DNA of 64,000 nt. Origin: Candidatus Saccharimonadota bacterium. GTDB lineage: Bacteria > Patescibacteriota > Saccharimonadia > Saccharimonadales > Saccharimonadaceae. Of the stretch, positions 41,135 through 50,208 are shown piece by piece. Each line of letters begins with the position of its first letter. Position 1 is the stretch's first letter. The notes under the pieces are model-generated. The model was not told the origin of the DNA and made no database searches. It was given only the letters and a program-made list of their open reading frames with translations. The stretch is taken from assembly GCA_028289015.1 (NCBI GenBank), contig JAQGHC010000031.1, forward strand, positions 1-64,000, read 5' to 3'. The position numbers and the translations under genes are program-made.

Positions 41135-41821
41135 ATGAACGACATTACATTAAACTTAGAAGAACGAACAGCAGAAGGAAAGCGCGTACATCAATTACGT
41201 CACGATGGATTTGTTCCAAGTGTGGTGTATGGTGGCAAAGCCGCACCTATTTCTACTCAATCACAAGCGGTTGAGACATTAAAGGCAGTCAAAGCTGCTG
41301 GCAAACACTCACCGGTACATTTAACTATTTCTGGTAAAAAACAGCTTGCTATTATCAAAACAATTGATTTTGATCCAGTGAAGCACACACTTCGCCACGT
41401 CGCATTCCATGCTATCAATCAGAACGAAAAGATCGTCACCGAAGTACCAATCGTACTTATTGGTGAAGGCGAAAGCGTTGCGGAAAAAGCTGGCTTGATT
41501 ATCCTTCAAGCGATTGAAAAAATGGAAATACGCGCATTGCCAAATAACCTGCCTGAATCTCTTGAGATTTCAATTATCGATCTTGCGACAGCTGACGACA
41601 AGCTAACGATTGGTGATATTAAACTACCTAAGGGCGTTGAATTTGCCGACGTCGAGCAAGATACTGATCTTGTGATTGCGAATGTTTACGAACCAAGCGC
41701 ATTACAGGCTGCAAATGACGCTGCCGGCGGTGAAGCGGAAGACGAATCATCCGTTGAATCCGAAAAGGGGACCGATACAACTGCAGCTAGTGATGATGCT
41801 GCAAAAGCTGACGCTAAATAG
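41135..41821 (+). CDS. rplY: 50S ribosomal protein L25 (CTC/TL5 family)
   Basis: TLNLEERTAEGKRVHQLRHDGFVPSVVYGG, IKTIDFDPVKHTLRHVAFHAI; SD AGGAGG before ATG. Confidence 0.93.
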   Translation: MNDITLNLEERTAEGKRVHQLRHDGFVPSVVYGGKAAPISTQSQAVETLKAVKAAGKHSPVHLTISGKKQLAIIKTIDFDPVKHTLRHVAFHAINQNEKIVTEVPIVLIGEGESVAEKAGLIILQAIEKMEIRALPNNLPESLEISIIDLATADDKLTIGDIKLPKGVEFADVEQDTDLVIANVYEPSALQAANDAAGGEAEDESSVESEKGTDTTAASDDAAKADAK

Positions 41822-41850
41822 TTAACGGCTCGTGTCCATCTCATGCTAAT

Positions 41851-41882
41851 AAAAATCGCTGCGTATGATCGCAGCGATTTTT
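41851..41882. terminator. Intrinsic terminator, symmetric
   Basis: AAAAATCGCTGCG-tatgat-CGCAGCGATTTTT perfect 13-bp stem. Confidence 0.92.
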
Positions 41883-42002
41883 ATATGGACTGCGGTGTAG
41901 TAATTTATGACATAGTATCTTGCTATTCTTTGTAATGATTGTATATTTAAGACAAGTCAACGTGTCAAGATATGCCGTACATCCGAAACAGCGAAAGGTT
42001 AT

Positions 42003-44780
42003 ATGCAGAGAGAATTTGGTCCGAAAAATTTCAACCGTGCACCAGTAAAGGGGTATAGCACCCAACCGCGCACGAATATTCAAAACAATTTATATGTTAG
42101 TCCCGCAGAACAAGGCCAGCAATGGGCGCGCCGCGAACGAAGAGACTATCAGGCTGCGTACGGTGAACTAGACCCTTCCTGGAACGCGACGCTAACACTC
42201 GAACGGTCGCCACTCGGCAATGAAGATCTGCCGATTGCTGATAAAAAAGGTGAAATTTCTGAGTCAATTAGAAATAATCCAGTCACCATTATCATCGGCG
42301 AGACGGGTAGCGGTAAAAGTACGCAGGTTGTGCAAATGGGACTCGAGCTGAATTTTGAACGAGTCATTCAAACTCAACCCCGGCGCATTGCCGCAGTAAC
42401 TCTTGCTGATCGAATTGGCGATGAAATTACTCGTCGCTGGCCGGATGTACCGCGCGATATTTCAGCGTACCATACCGGTGAGCGTAGCACGGCAACTGAC
42501 AATACGCGTATTATTAATGTCACGGCTGGTGTCATGTTCGCGCAGGATATTCACAATAGGCCACGCGTCGATAGCGAACTGATTATTCTCGACGAAGTGC
42601 ACGAGCGTGAGATGGTCACGAACATTAATATGGCTATTGCTCGGCAGGCATTACTCGACAATCCTGGCATGCGACTAGTTATCCAAAGCGCCACAATGGA
42701 TCCAGGTCCAATTCAAGAGTACTTTGGCAAAGCTTTGGGTGTGGACATCCCCGTTATTGAAGTCGAGGGTCGGACATTTGGTGTTGATATTCAAGAATTT
42801 CCGCAAGATACATCAGTGCAACGAGCGGTGGCGCGTGCAACTGAAATGTTTGAACTAGATAAACGTCAAAAAGAAATGGTCGCTGATGGCTACGAAGGGC
42901 CGCTACTGCCAACTGACTTTCTTGTCGTGTGTCCTGGACGACGCGAGATTAGCGATTGGACTGATGAGATACTTGAGGCGCTGCCGGATGAGATCGCCCA
43001 GTCGTCAGTCATTTTACCGCTCCATAGTAAAATGTCACCAAAGGATCAGCAAAAGGCACTCAAAACTGGCTATCCAGGTCTGAAGATTATTATGGCGACA
43101 AATACTGCCAAGACGAGCTTAACTATTGATGGCTTGGCGGGAATTATTGATTGTGGGTATGCTCGTCACCAAGTTGTCGACGAGAATGGTGTTGTCAGTC
43201 TCGCCCTATATGAAACATCCTACGCTGATCGTATGCAATGGGCTGGGCGAAGTGGGCGCACTGCTCCAGGCTGGTGTGATCAGACGCGTATGAATGAAGA
43301 TATGCCGTTTACGCCGTTACTGAAAGCGGAGGCATATGAAACGCCTGAAGCACAGCGTATTAATCCTGATAGTTATGTTTTAGGGTTAGCAGCAATTGGC
43401 ATTGATCTTGCGACATTAGAGACGCCGGATTGGATTAATCCAGCGGCGATTTCCCGTGCTAAAGAGAATTTACGGGTACTGGGTGCCTTTGATGATAACT
43501 ACGAGATCACATCAATGGGGCGACGCATGACCGAGTTTCCAATTGATCAGCCAACATCAGCCCGTATGTTGGCTGAAGCGGATCAGTATTCTCCGCAAGT
43601 GCGTGCTTACACGGCGGCAATTGTTGCCTCGCATGAAGCTGGCGGCTTGCAATTATTTACCCACGAGGCTGGCCGTCGCTGGAAAGGTGAGAATGGGCTG
43701 ACTGAGGAAGAAAGTTCGGACTTACTGGCGCAACTCGACATTTTTATTGCTATTCAAGATATGAATTCATATAAGCAACAAAAGTATGATTTAGATATTA
43801 AAAACATCGAACGAGCTAAGGAGACCTTTTGGAAGATCCTTCGCAGAAATGACGGACAGACCGACTCGCTTGTTCCACCAACCCAAGAACAGCGAGAAGA
43901 GATTTTAAATTGTATCTATGCCGGTATGCCTGATTTCATTTATCGCTATAGCGGTGCTAATAAAGCTATTGGACTCCATACCTATACTGGCGTCAGTAAA
44001 GATATGGTCACTCCACGATCACTCAGTAATCGTAGTGTTGTTATGGGAAAGCATCCGTTTGTCGTCGGGACGCCTCGTTTGACGGAGCGATATGTCGCGG
44101 GTCAGCGCGTTGAAAAGCCAATCATTGAAACGATCACGAGAGTTGATGACATAGGTGTACTCGGACGGGTGGCGCTAAGTCAGTGCGAATGGAAGCAGGA
44201 AGGTAATGTAAAATGGCGCGACGGCCGACCAACGTTAAACGTGCGTCAATTCTTTAAGGGGATCGATCTTGGTCGGACTGAAGAGCGGGAGGCTGAGCCT
44301 TCAGAGCTAACACGTAATGCAGTCATTGCCTACGCTCTGGCTCATCCTGGAGAGGCGCAGCAAAGCCTCCGTACGATTAAGGCGCAACTCGAACACTTAG
44401 CGCATTTAACGACCGAGCCGGTAGCTCAATTAACACAAGATGAACTTGTTGGGCGAGTGCGACAAGCTGCGCCTGATGACATTCTCGATCCGTTTATGAT
44501 CGATGTTAATCTGCATCAGATGGGCATTACAATTGATACCTATATATCTGCGGAAAGGCGAGAGCAGATTATAACTAATGCGCCTGCGCAGGTCCCAGCT
44601 GGTGGTGTGACATTCCCTGTTACCTATCAGAGTGGGCGGCCGTTAATTCGTCGTTATGATAATGCAAATTTGGTGCACCTGCCAGATAGCGTCCAGCTTC
44701 CGGACGGCAGGGAAGTGAAATTTGTCTATGAACGCAAAGAATATACGGCAGGTGAGATAAAAAGCATCACGGGCTATTAA
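42003..44780 (+). CDS. hrpA: DEAH-box RNA helicase, HrpA-like
   Basis: VTIIIGETGSGKSTQVVQMGLE, TQPRRIAAVTLADRI, LIILDEVHERE, IQSATMDP, QWAGRSGRTAPGWC. Confidence 0.92.
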   Translation: MQREFGPKNFNRAPVKGYSTQPRTNIQNNLYVSPAEQGQQWARRERRDYQAAYGELDPSWNATLTLERSPLGNEDLPIADKKGEISESIRNNPVTIIIGETGSGKSTQVVQMGLELNFERVIQTQPRRIAAVTLADRIGDEITRRWPDVPRDISAYHTGERSTATDNTRIINVTAGVMFAQDIHNRPRVDSELIILDEVHEREMVTNINMAIARQALLDNPGMRLVIQSATMDPGPIQEYFGKALGVDIPVIEVEGRTFGVDIQEFPQDTSVQRAVARATEMFELDKRQKEMVADGYEGPLLPTDFLVVCPGRREISDWTDEILEALPDEIAQSSVILPLHSKMSPKDQQKALKTGYPGLKIIMATNTAKTSLTIDGLAGIIDCGYARHQVVDENGVVSLALYETSYADRMQWAGRSGRTAPGWCDQTRMNEDMPFTPLLKAEAYETPEAQRINPDSYVLGLAAIGIDLATLETPDWINPAAISRAKENLRVLGAFDDNYEITSMGRRMTEFPIDQPTSARMLAEADQYSPQVRAYTAAIVASHEAGGLQLFTHEAGRRWKGENGLTEEESSDLLAQLDIFIAIQDMNSYKQQKYDLDIKNIERAKETFWKILRRNDGQTDSLVPPTQEQREEILNCIYAGMPDFIYRYSGANKAIGLHTYTGVSKDMVTPRSLSNRSVVMGKHPFVVGTPRLTERYVAGQRVEKPIIETITRVDDIGVLGRVALSQCEWKQEGNVKWRDGRPTLNVRQFFKGIDLGRTEEREAEPSELTRNAVIAYALAHPGEAQQSLRTIKAQLEHLAHLTTEPVAQLTQDELVGRVRQAAPDDILDPFMIDVNLHQMGITIDTYISAERREQIITNAPAQVPAGGVTFPVTYQSGRPLIRRYDNANLVHLPDSVQLPDGREVKFVYERKEYTAGEIKSITGY

Positions 44781-44800
44781 AAGCCGATTTGGCATGAAAA

Positions 44801-44840
44801 AGTCGGGGTTTCCAGGCTACTGCCTGTACTAACCCCGACT
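44801..44840. terminator. Hairpin between convergent genes
   Basis: AGTCGGGGTT-...CAGG-ctactg-CCTG...-AACCCCGACT. Confidence 0.75.
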
Positions 44841-44853
44841 CGTTCATTTATAG

Positions 44854-45534
44854 TCAGTGCGAAATTTGCTCGCCCCAGCTTTTCAGTCGGGCAAGCTCGC
44901 GTCCGGTCGGAATATACTGCCTTTCCTGGTCGAGGGGATAAGATCCACTAAAAGGAAGATCGTATTCTAGTGCCTGCGCCGGCGGGATGTAGTTGACGAC
45001 AACTCGACCCGTTTCAGCAAAAAACACTGTCCACTTGGTCTGAGTCCATTCGGATGCTTGGCCAGTAGGAAGATGAAGTGCAACTCTGCTGCCGTCCGGG
45101 TCAACGTATTTGCACACGCTCCCTTCCGCGATTGCCAACACAATGGCTTCATGCATCAGGGTTTGACTGTCCCCCTGGGCTAACTTTTTCCGGCCAATGC
45201 GCGAATCCTCTTTGCCTGCGTGGAAGTCGTGGTAGTCCTGCATGTGCTGAACTGACGATTTTGATCCCGGGCCGTGATTGATGTCCAATGCAACCTTCAC
45301 GAGGAGCAGGTGATAGCTGTCGGCATAAATCACACCGTAATCCCTGCTTTTTTTCAGCGCTCTGATGATGGCCCCAGCCATGTCGGAGAGCTTCATGTTG
45401 CGATTTTGATTTTGCTTGGCGAGATCACGAGTGAATCGCTGTTCGGCTTTTGGCCGTTTCCATTCCCTGATATGCTGAGACACTACAACAGCCCCCAGTA
45501 CTATAAATGAACGTATCAGCACTATTACGGTCAT
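44854..45534 (-). CDS. Hypothetical protein with N-terminal TM (226 aa)
   Basis: ORF MTVIVLIRSFIVLGAVVVSQHIREWKRPKAEQRF...; no recognised domain. Confidence 0.65.
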   Translation of the reverse strand: MTVIVLIRSFIVLGAVVVSQHIREWKRPKAEQRFTRDLAKQNQNRNMKLSDMAGAIIRALKKSRDYGVIYADSYHLLLVKVALDINHGPGSKSSVQHMQDYHDFHAGKEDSRIGRKKLAQGDSQTLMHEAIVLAIAEGSVCKYVDPDGSRVALHLPTGQASEWTQTKWTVFFAETGRVVVNYIPPAQALEYDLPFSGSYPLDQERQYIPTGRELARLKSWGEQISH

Positions 45535-45645
45535 GAAAAATGACGTAAGTAAGCCCTGTTGATGGCAACAGGTATGCGCTTAAGGGGATTATCTCGCTTT
45601 GATTAGTGAATGTCAATACAAAACTGTGACTTAGGTCACAATAGG

Positions 45646-47427
45646 CTACTTTTCGATAAAGCCGCCACTTTGATGCGACCAGAGATTGGCGTAGATGCCT
45701 TTTTGCTCCAACAGTTCAGCATGTGTGCCATTCTCAGTAATCGTACCTTGCTCCAGAACAATAATACGATCCAGCTTTGCGATCGTAGAAAGCCGGTGTG
45801 CGATAACGATTGAGGTTCGGTTCTTCATCAATTTTTCTAAGGCATCTTGAATTAATTTTTCACTCTCACTATCGAGTGCGCTCGTGGCTTCGTCTAGGAT
45901 AAGAATCGGCGCATCTTTCAGGATTGCTCGAGCGATAGCAATACGCTGGCGCTGGCCGCCTGATAATTTGACGCCCCGTTCTCCAACGATTGTATCTAGT
46001 CCTTCAGGTAATGTTTCGATAAACTGCAGTGCATTCGCCTGTTTGACTGCTATCATGATTTCACCATCGCTTGCATCGGGCTTGCCGTAGGCAATGTTAT
46101 CGCGGAGACTCCTATGGAATAGATATGGTTCTTGTGGGACGTAAGCAATGTTTGCACGCAGTGATTGCTGAGATATGTCTCGGATGTCTTTCCCGTCGAT
46201 AGTGACTGTACCTTTGCTAACGTCAGCAAATCGTAGAATTAATTTCGTCAGTGTTGTTTTTCCGCCGCCACTATAACCAGCTAGGCCAATGCGCTCACCA
46301 GCTTGAATCTCCACAGATAGATCATTGATGACGGCCTGTGTGTTACCTGGATATTCAAAGGACACGTTCTCTAGCCGAACAGCACCCTCATGAATAGCGA
46401 GCGTTTGCGCATGCTTTTTGTCTTTTACTTCTGGTGTGATACTTAAGACTTCTGTAATATCGGCAGCGTCGAGGAATGCCTGTTCGACGCCGCGAATGAT
46501 TGGTGAAATGTCAAAGAGGGAACCAGTAAGGCGACCAAAGTATGTGACGGCAAAAATCAGCCCAGCAATGGATATACCATCGGTTGTATAGAGCCATATA
46601 CAAAAAGCCATTGTAATAATCTGAAAAGCAAACAATGTACTTTGACGAAGCTGACCTTCCTTCTCGATGACGTCGATTTCCTGCTGGACAACTTTTTCAA
46701 TGTCATGCCGACCTTGGGTGACGTGGTGAATTTCACGCTGCTCAGTCGCAAAAGCTCGGACGATCTGCTGATTGCCGATAATATCAGCAATAAGACCATT
46801 AAGCTTTGAAGTCATTAGTTTACGTCGGTGACGAATTGGTCCGCGTTTGCCAGTGCCTACGACGCTCCTCCATATTAATACGCCAGTCACCAGCGTGAGG
46901 GGAAGAAGGAGAATCGGTGAAAGAATGGCTATGACGATGAGGCTCGTAACATAGTTCACGATCAAGCCACTCGCCTGCAGATACACTACATCCATAATTG
47001 AAATGATAGAATGTGCAAACTTTGATACATCGCCCGCAAGTGAGCCAACTTTGTGATTGGCGAAGAACTGTTCGCTATGACTAGATAGGGATAGCATTGC
47101 GCGTTCAAGTAATGTCGTCTGGATATGCTCTTCATGATAGAAGAGTCGACGGAAGCCGATTGTCGAAGTAATGACGGAGGCGACGGAAATGATAGCGGCA
47201 ATCAACAGGAGGGTTGAGGCGTGCTGCCAATTATGAGGCTCTGTTATGAGCGACTGGATGATAAGGCTAAATAGCAGCGGCAGGGCGACGATGTACAGGA
47301 AGCGGTTGAGCAGAATGAGAATAGTGTATAAAAAAAATAATTTTTTATTTTTGCGAATCTCTTGCCAATAGATAGCAAGTGTTTTTCGCGCGATCTTAGG
47401 GTCGGTTCGGTTTAGTAGTTTTGGCAT
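45646..47427 (-). CDS. ABC exporter (fused permease/ATPase)
   Basis: Six-TM-like N-terminus; GERIGLAGYSGGGKTTLTKLILRF, VKLSGGQRQRIAIARAILKDAPILILDEATSALDSESE, SIVIAHRLSTI. Confidence 0.96.
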   Translation of the reverse strand: MPKLLNRTDPKIARKTLAIYWQEIRKNKKLFFLYTILILLNRFLYIVALPLLFSLIIQSLITEPHNWQHASTLLLIAAIISVASVITSTIGFRRLFYHEEHIQTTLLERAMLSLSSHSEQFFANHKVGSLAGDVSKFAHSIISIMDVVYLQASGLIVNYVTSLIVIAILSPILLLPLTLVTGVLIWRSVVGTGKRGPIRHRRKLMTSKLNGLIADIIGNQQIVRAFATEQREIHHVTQGRHDIEKVVQQEIDVIEKEGQLRQSTLFAFQIITMAFCIWLYTTDGISIAGLIFAVTYFGRLTGSLFDISPIIRGVEQAFLDAADITEVLSITPEVKDKKHAQTLAIHEGAVRLENVSFEYPGNTQAVINDLSVEIQAGERIGLAGYSGGGKTTLTKLILRFADVSKGTVTIDGKDIRDISQQSLRANIAYVPQEPYLFHRSLRDNIAYGKPDASDGEIMIAVKQANALQFIETLPEGLDTIVGERGVKLSGGQRQRIAIARAILKDAPILILDEATSALDSESEKLIQDALEKLMKNRTSIVIAHRLSTIAKLDRIIVLEQGTITENGTHAELLEQKGIYANLWSHQSGGFIEK

Positions 47428-47567
47428 CGGGGCGTTGATCTTTCCTGTGTTAGTTTAGATGGGTGATAGATAATATCGCTATAGGTTTGGTCGTCCAAAT
47501 AATTGCGCATAGTGGATTACACATAAGTAATCATAGTAAAAGTAATTATATAGTATAATATATAGCG

Positions 47568-48479
47568 ATGCAAAAGATTTTACTTTATTACAAATTCACT
47601 CCGATCAGCGATCCTGCGACGATGAAACTATGGCAAAAGACCCTTTGCGATAGTCTTAATTTAAAAGGTCGTATTTTGATTTCACCTCATGGTATTAATG
47701 GTACGGTCGGCGGTAATATGGATGATCTAAAAGCCTATATTAAGGCAACGAAAGAGTTTGCTGGATTCAAAAAAATTGTCTTCAAATGGAGCGATGGTGG
47801 GCGCGAAAACTTCCCTCGCATGAGTGTCAAAGCGCGCCGCGAGCTTGTTGGGTTTCAGAATAGCGAAAATGAGTTTGACGTTGACGAGAGCGGCGTAATT
47901 GGCGGCGGCATTCATCTTAAGCCGCGTCAGGTGCATGAACTTATTGAAAAGTATGGTGATGATGTCGTATTTTTTGATGGACGTAACGAGCACGAAGCGA
48001 AAATTGGCAAGTTCAAAGATGCGGTTGTGCCAAATACGAATACGTCGCGTGATTTTATTGCCGAACTTGAGAGTGATAAGTATGATGACATCAAAAATAA
48101 AAAAGTCATTACTTATTGTACTGGCGGTATTCGCTGCGAAGTTATTAGCGCTATGATGAAAAAGCGTGGATTTAAGGATGTCTACCAGATCGATGGTGGA
48201 ATCGTAAAATACGGCGAAACATACGGTGACGACGGCCTTTGGGAAGGCAGTTTGCGCGTGTTTGACGACCGCATGACCGTTGATTTTAGTGATCACGCTA
48301 AGGTAATAGGTGAATGTACTCACTGTGGTGGTCCGACGAATAACTATGAGAACTGCGCGTGGGCGAACTGTAACGACCTAGTATTGATCTGCCTGCACTG
48401 CAAGCAGAATCCGGATCTGTTATTTCATACCGAAGCTTGCCGAGAAAAAGCTAAGATCACGGCAATGGCAAACGCATAA
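47568..48479 (+). CDS. trhO: tRNA uridine(34) hydroxylase TrhO/YceA-like rhodanese protein
   Basis: LLYYKFTPISDP, LKGRILISPHGINGTVGG, RNEHEAKIGKFKDAVVPNTNTSRDF, ITYCTGGIRCEVISAMMKKRGFKDVYQIDGGIVKY, Cys-rich C-terminus. Confidence 0.93.
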   Translation: MQKILLYYKFTPISDPATMKLWQKTLCDSLNLKGRILISPHGINGTVGGNMDDLKAYIKATKEFAGFKKIVFKWSDGGRENFPRMSVKARRELVGFQNSENEFDVDESGVIGGGIHLKPRQVHELIEKYGDDVVFFDGRNEHEAKIGKFKDAVVPNTNTSRDFIAELESDKYDDIKNKKVITYCTGGIRCEVISAMMKKRGFKDVYQIDGGIVKYGETYGDDGLWEGSLRVFDDRMTVDFSDHAKVIGECTHCGGPTNNYENCAWANCNDLVLICLHCKQNPDLLFHTEACREKAKITAMANA

Positions 48480-48510
48480 ATCTCAATTTTGTAATCTAGT
48501 TTACTGAAAA

Positions 48511-48535
48511 AGCGCTAAATGTAGTGCTTTTTTTG
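48511..48535 (+). terminator. Intrinsic terminator after trhO
   Basis: AGCGCT-aaatgt-AGTGCT-TTTTTTTG. Confidence 0.8.
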
Positions 48536-48554
48536 TTAAAAATGCGCTATCTTG

Positions 48555-48583
48555 TTGACATCTAGCGTTAATGAGTATATTAT
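48555..48583 (+). promoter_or_regulatory. Consensus sigma70-like promoter TTGACA-17-TATTAT
   Basis: TTGACA 48555-48560, 17-bp spacer, TATTAT 48578-48583. Confidence 0.8.
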
Positions 48584-48616
48584 CACTACAAATGTAAGTT
48601 GGTTGGGTGTTGTTGA

Positions 48617-48654
48617 ACGGGTGGATGCGCGAATAGTGCGCCCACTCGTTTTTG
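48617..48654 (+). terminator. Early terminator/attenuator-like hairpin about 30 nt after the predicted TSS
   Basis: ACGGGTGG-atGCGC-gaatagt-GCGC-CCACTCGT-TTTTG (8-bp outer stem with one G.U, 4-bp inner stem, U-tract). Confidence 0.75.
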
Positions 48655-48738
48655 TTATCCCTGAATAACCACTAGGATGACGGCTCGTTTACGGGCAAAT
48701 TCCACAACTCCGACCTTCTTTCAATATAAGGAGACAAC

Positions 48739-48789
48739 ATGTTGCCGATGATAGCTGGAGCGATAGTAAATAAAGGTGTGCGAGTATGA
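48739..48789 (+). CDS. 16-aa leader peptide MLPMIAGAIVNKGVRV
   Basis: SD AAGGAG 5 nt before ATG 48739; stop TGA 48787-48789 overlaps the ATG (48786) of the next gene as ATGA. Confidence 0.55.
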   Translation: MLPMIAGAIVNKGVRV

Positions 48790-49811
48790 AAAATCATAAT
48801 GAACGATCTTTCAATTCATCAACTGAATACGTAGAAAAACGAAGGCTGAGTACGTTGACTAAGAGAGTTGGCTTGGTGGCGCTAGCTGGCACACTTGCTA
48901 CTAGTGGCGCTCTAGGTGCAGTAAGTGCATTCAACAGCTATAACGTAGTAGAGACTAAAAGCACAGCCCAAAGCGGTAAGGCTGAAATTATTGAATTCGA
49001 TGCTGATTATGAGGCGCATTGCTGGACGGCAACCAAGATTCAAGTCACTGGGTCGGGCACTAAAGATGAGACTATGGCTGTGGGTGTCAGCTTGGGCTGG
49101 CAAACTTCGATGGTAGATGCGTTGTATAAACAGACACTTTGCGTAGATTCCACCAAGGTCAATTACGAAGTTAATCAAGCGACCGGTGAAGTTGGTATAA
49201 ATATTCCCAATAAAGACGTCATTAGTACCCAGACTGATATTATTTTAGCACTAAAGGAAGGTCAGGGTATTAGGCCTTATGGGGATCAAACACCGGGATA
49301 TGTAATCGGTGAAAGTTTGACGAAAATGAGTGAAGCTCTCCCGATCATCGAATATTTCCCTAATACTCTTAAGAATGTAGACGAACAAGACAAAAACGCT
49401 AGTTTACGGCTAAATATGGGCCTAATTCTCGGTGCAAAAGCGGCTAAAGAGCAGTGTCAGAAAGAAACATGGGCATTAGCTGCAAAGCCGTTTGAGAATG
49501 GCGTCAAGCGGATGGTTAGTGTGGGGTTGTCAGTGGCACAAGCGATGCGTCCCGATGCTAATATTGATCCAACGAAAGTGAGTGTCACAGTCGAAGGAAA
49601 GCCGATTGACAAGCTTGATGCTCCGGGTGATAAATCCAACATTGATGACGCAATCAAGCAGATAGAAGAATATGCTAGCTCAAACAAGAACTTTACGCTA
49701 TTACCTCCAGAAATGAGTGGATGCGAAGTTTCTGAAGAGGTCAAGAAGCTACCTACCCAGAGTGAGTCGAAGACGAAAATTGTTAATCAAGAGTATGCAC
49801 GACATGAATAA
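48786..49811 (+). CDS. Secreted/membrane hypothetical protein, first gene of the five-gene operon
   Basis: N-terminal TM (RVGLVALAGTLATSGALGAVSAF) with a soluble ectodomain; SD AAAGGTG. Confidence 0.85.
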   Translation: MKNHNERSFNSSTEYVEKRRLSTLTKRVGLVALAGTLATSGALGAVSAFNSYNVVETKSTAQSGKAEIIEFDADYEAHCWTATKIQVTGSGTKDETMAVGVSLGWQTSMVDALYKQTLCVDSTKVNYEVNQATGEVGINIPNKDVISTQTDIILALKEGQGIRPYGDQTPGYVIGESLTKMSEALPIIEYFPNTLKNVDEQDKNASLRLNMGLILGAKAAKEQCQKETWALAAKPFENGVKRMVSVGLSVAQAMRPDANIDPTKVSVTVEGKPIDKLDAPGDKSNIDDAIKQIEEYASSNKNFTLLPPEMSGCEVSEEVKKLPTQSESKTKIVNQEYARHE

Positions 49812-50208
49812 TTACAATCTACCTCCACAGTGGCAGACATTCGAAAAGGTAACGATTGGTGACAGGGATTACGTACGTGATCTTACGACGGAAATATCAG
49901 TTCCTTTTGATATTTCAAATCCATCTCACGCGGCACTTCTCGCTCCAGCAGCCGAGCCTGAGTCAGGGACATGGCAAGATGTGCACTCCAGCAAGGGAAA
50001 TAAGCGTTCGTATACGCTCGGTTCTCGTGTTGCAATGGGCAGCTTCGCAATAGGAATGCTATTGACACCTTTTGCTTATAAGGCTGCTGGAAAATCGGCA
50101 TACGATGTAATGAATGCGATTAATCCATTAGAAGATAAAGTATTAGAGCAGACTACAGTTTGGGAGGATGTTATGAGTACCTTTAATGGCAGTGAGGAGA
50201 AGAAATAA
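49795..50208 (+). CDS. Small single-TM hypothetical protein, second operon gene
   Basis: MHDMNNYNLPPQWQTFEKV...GSRVAMGSFAIGMLLTPFAYKAAGKSAYDVMN; overlaps flanking genes. Start set to 49795 (ORF track 49717). Confidence 0.75.
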   Translation: MHDMNNYNLPPQWQTFEKVTIGDRDYVRDLTTEISVPFDISNPSHAALLAPAAEPESGTWQDVHSSKGNKRSYTLGSRVAMGSFAIGMLLTPFAYKAAGKSAYDVMNAINPLEDKVLEQTTVWEDVMSTFNGSEEKK

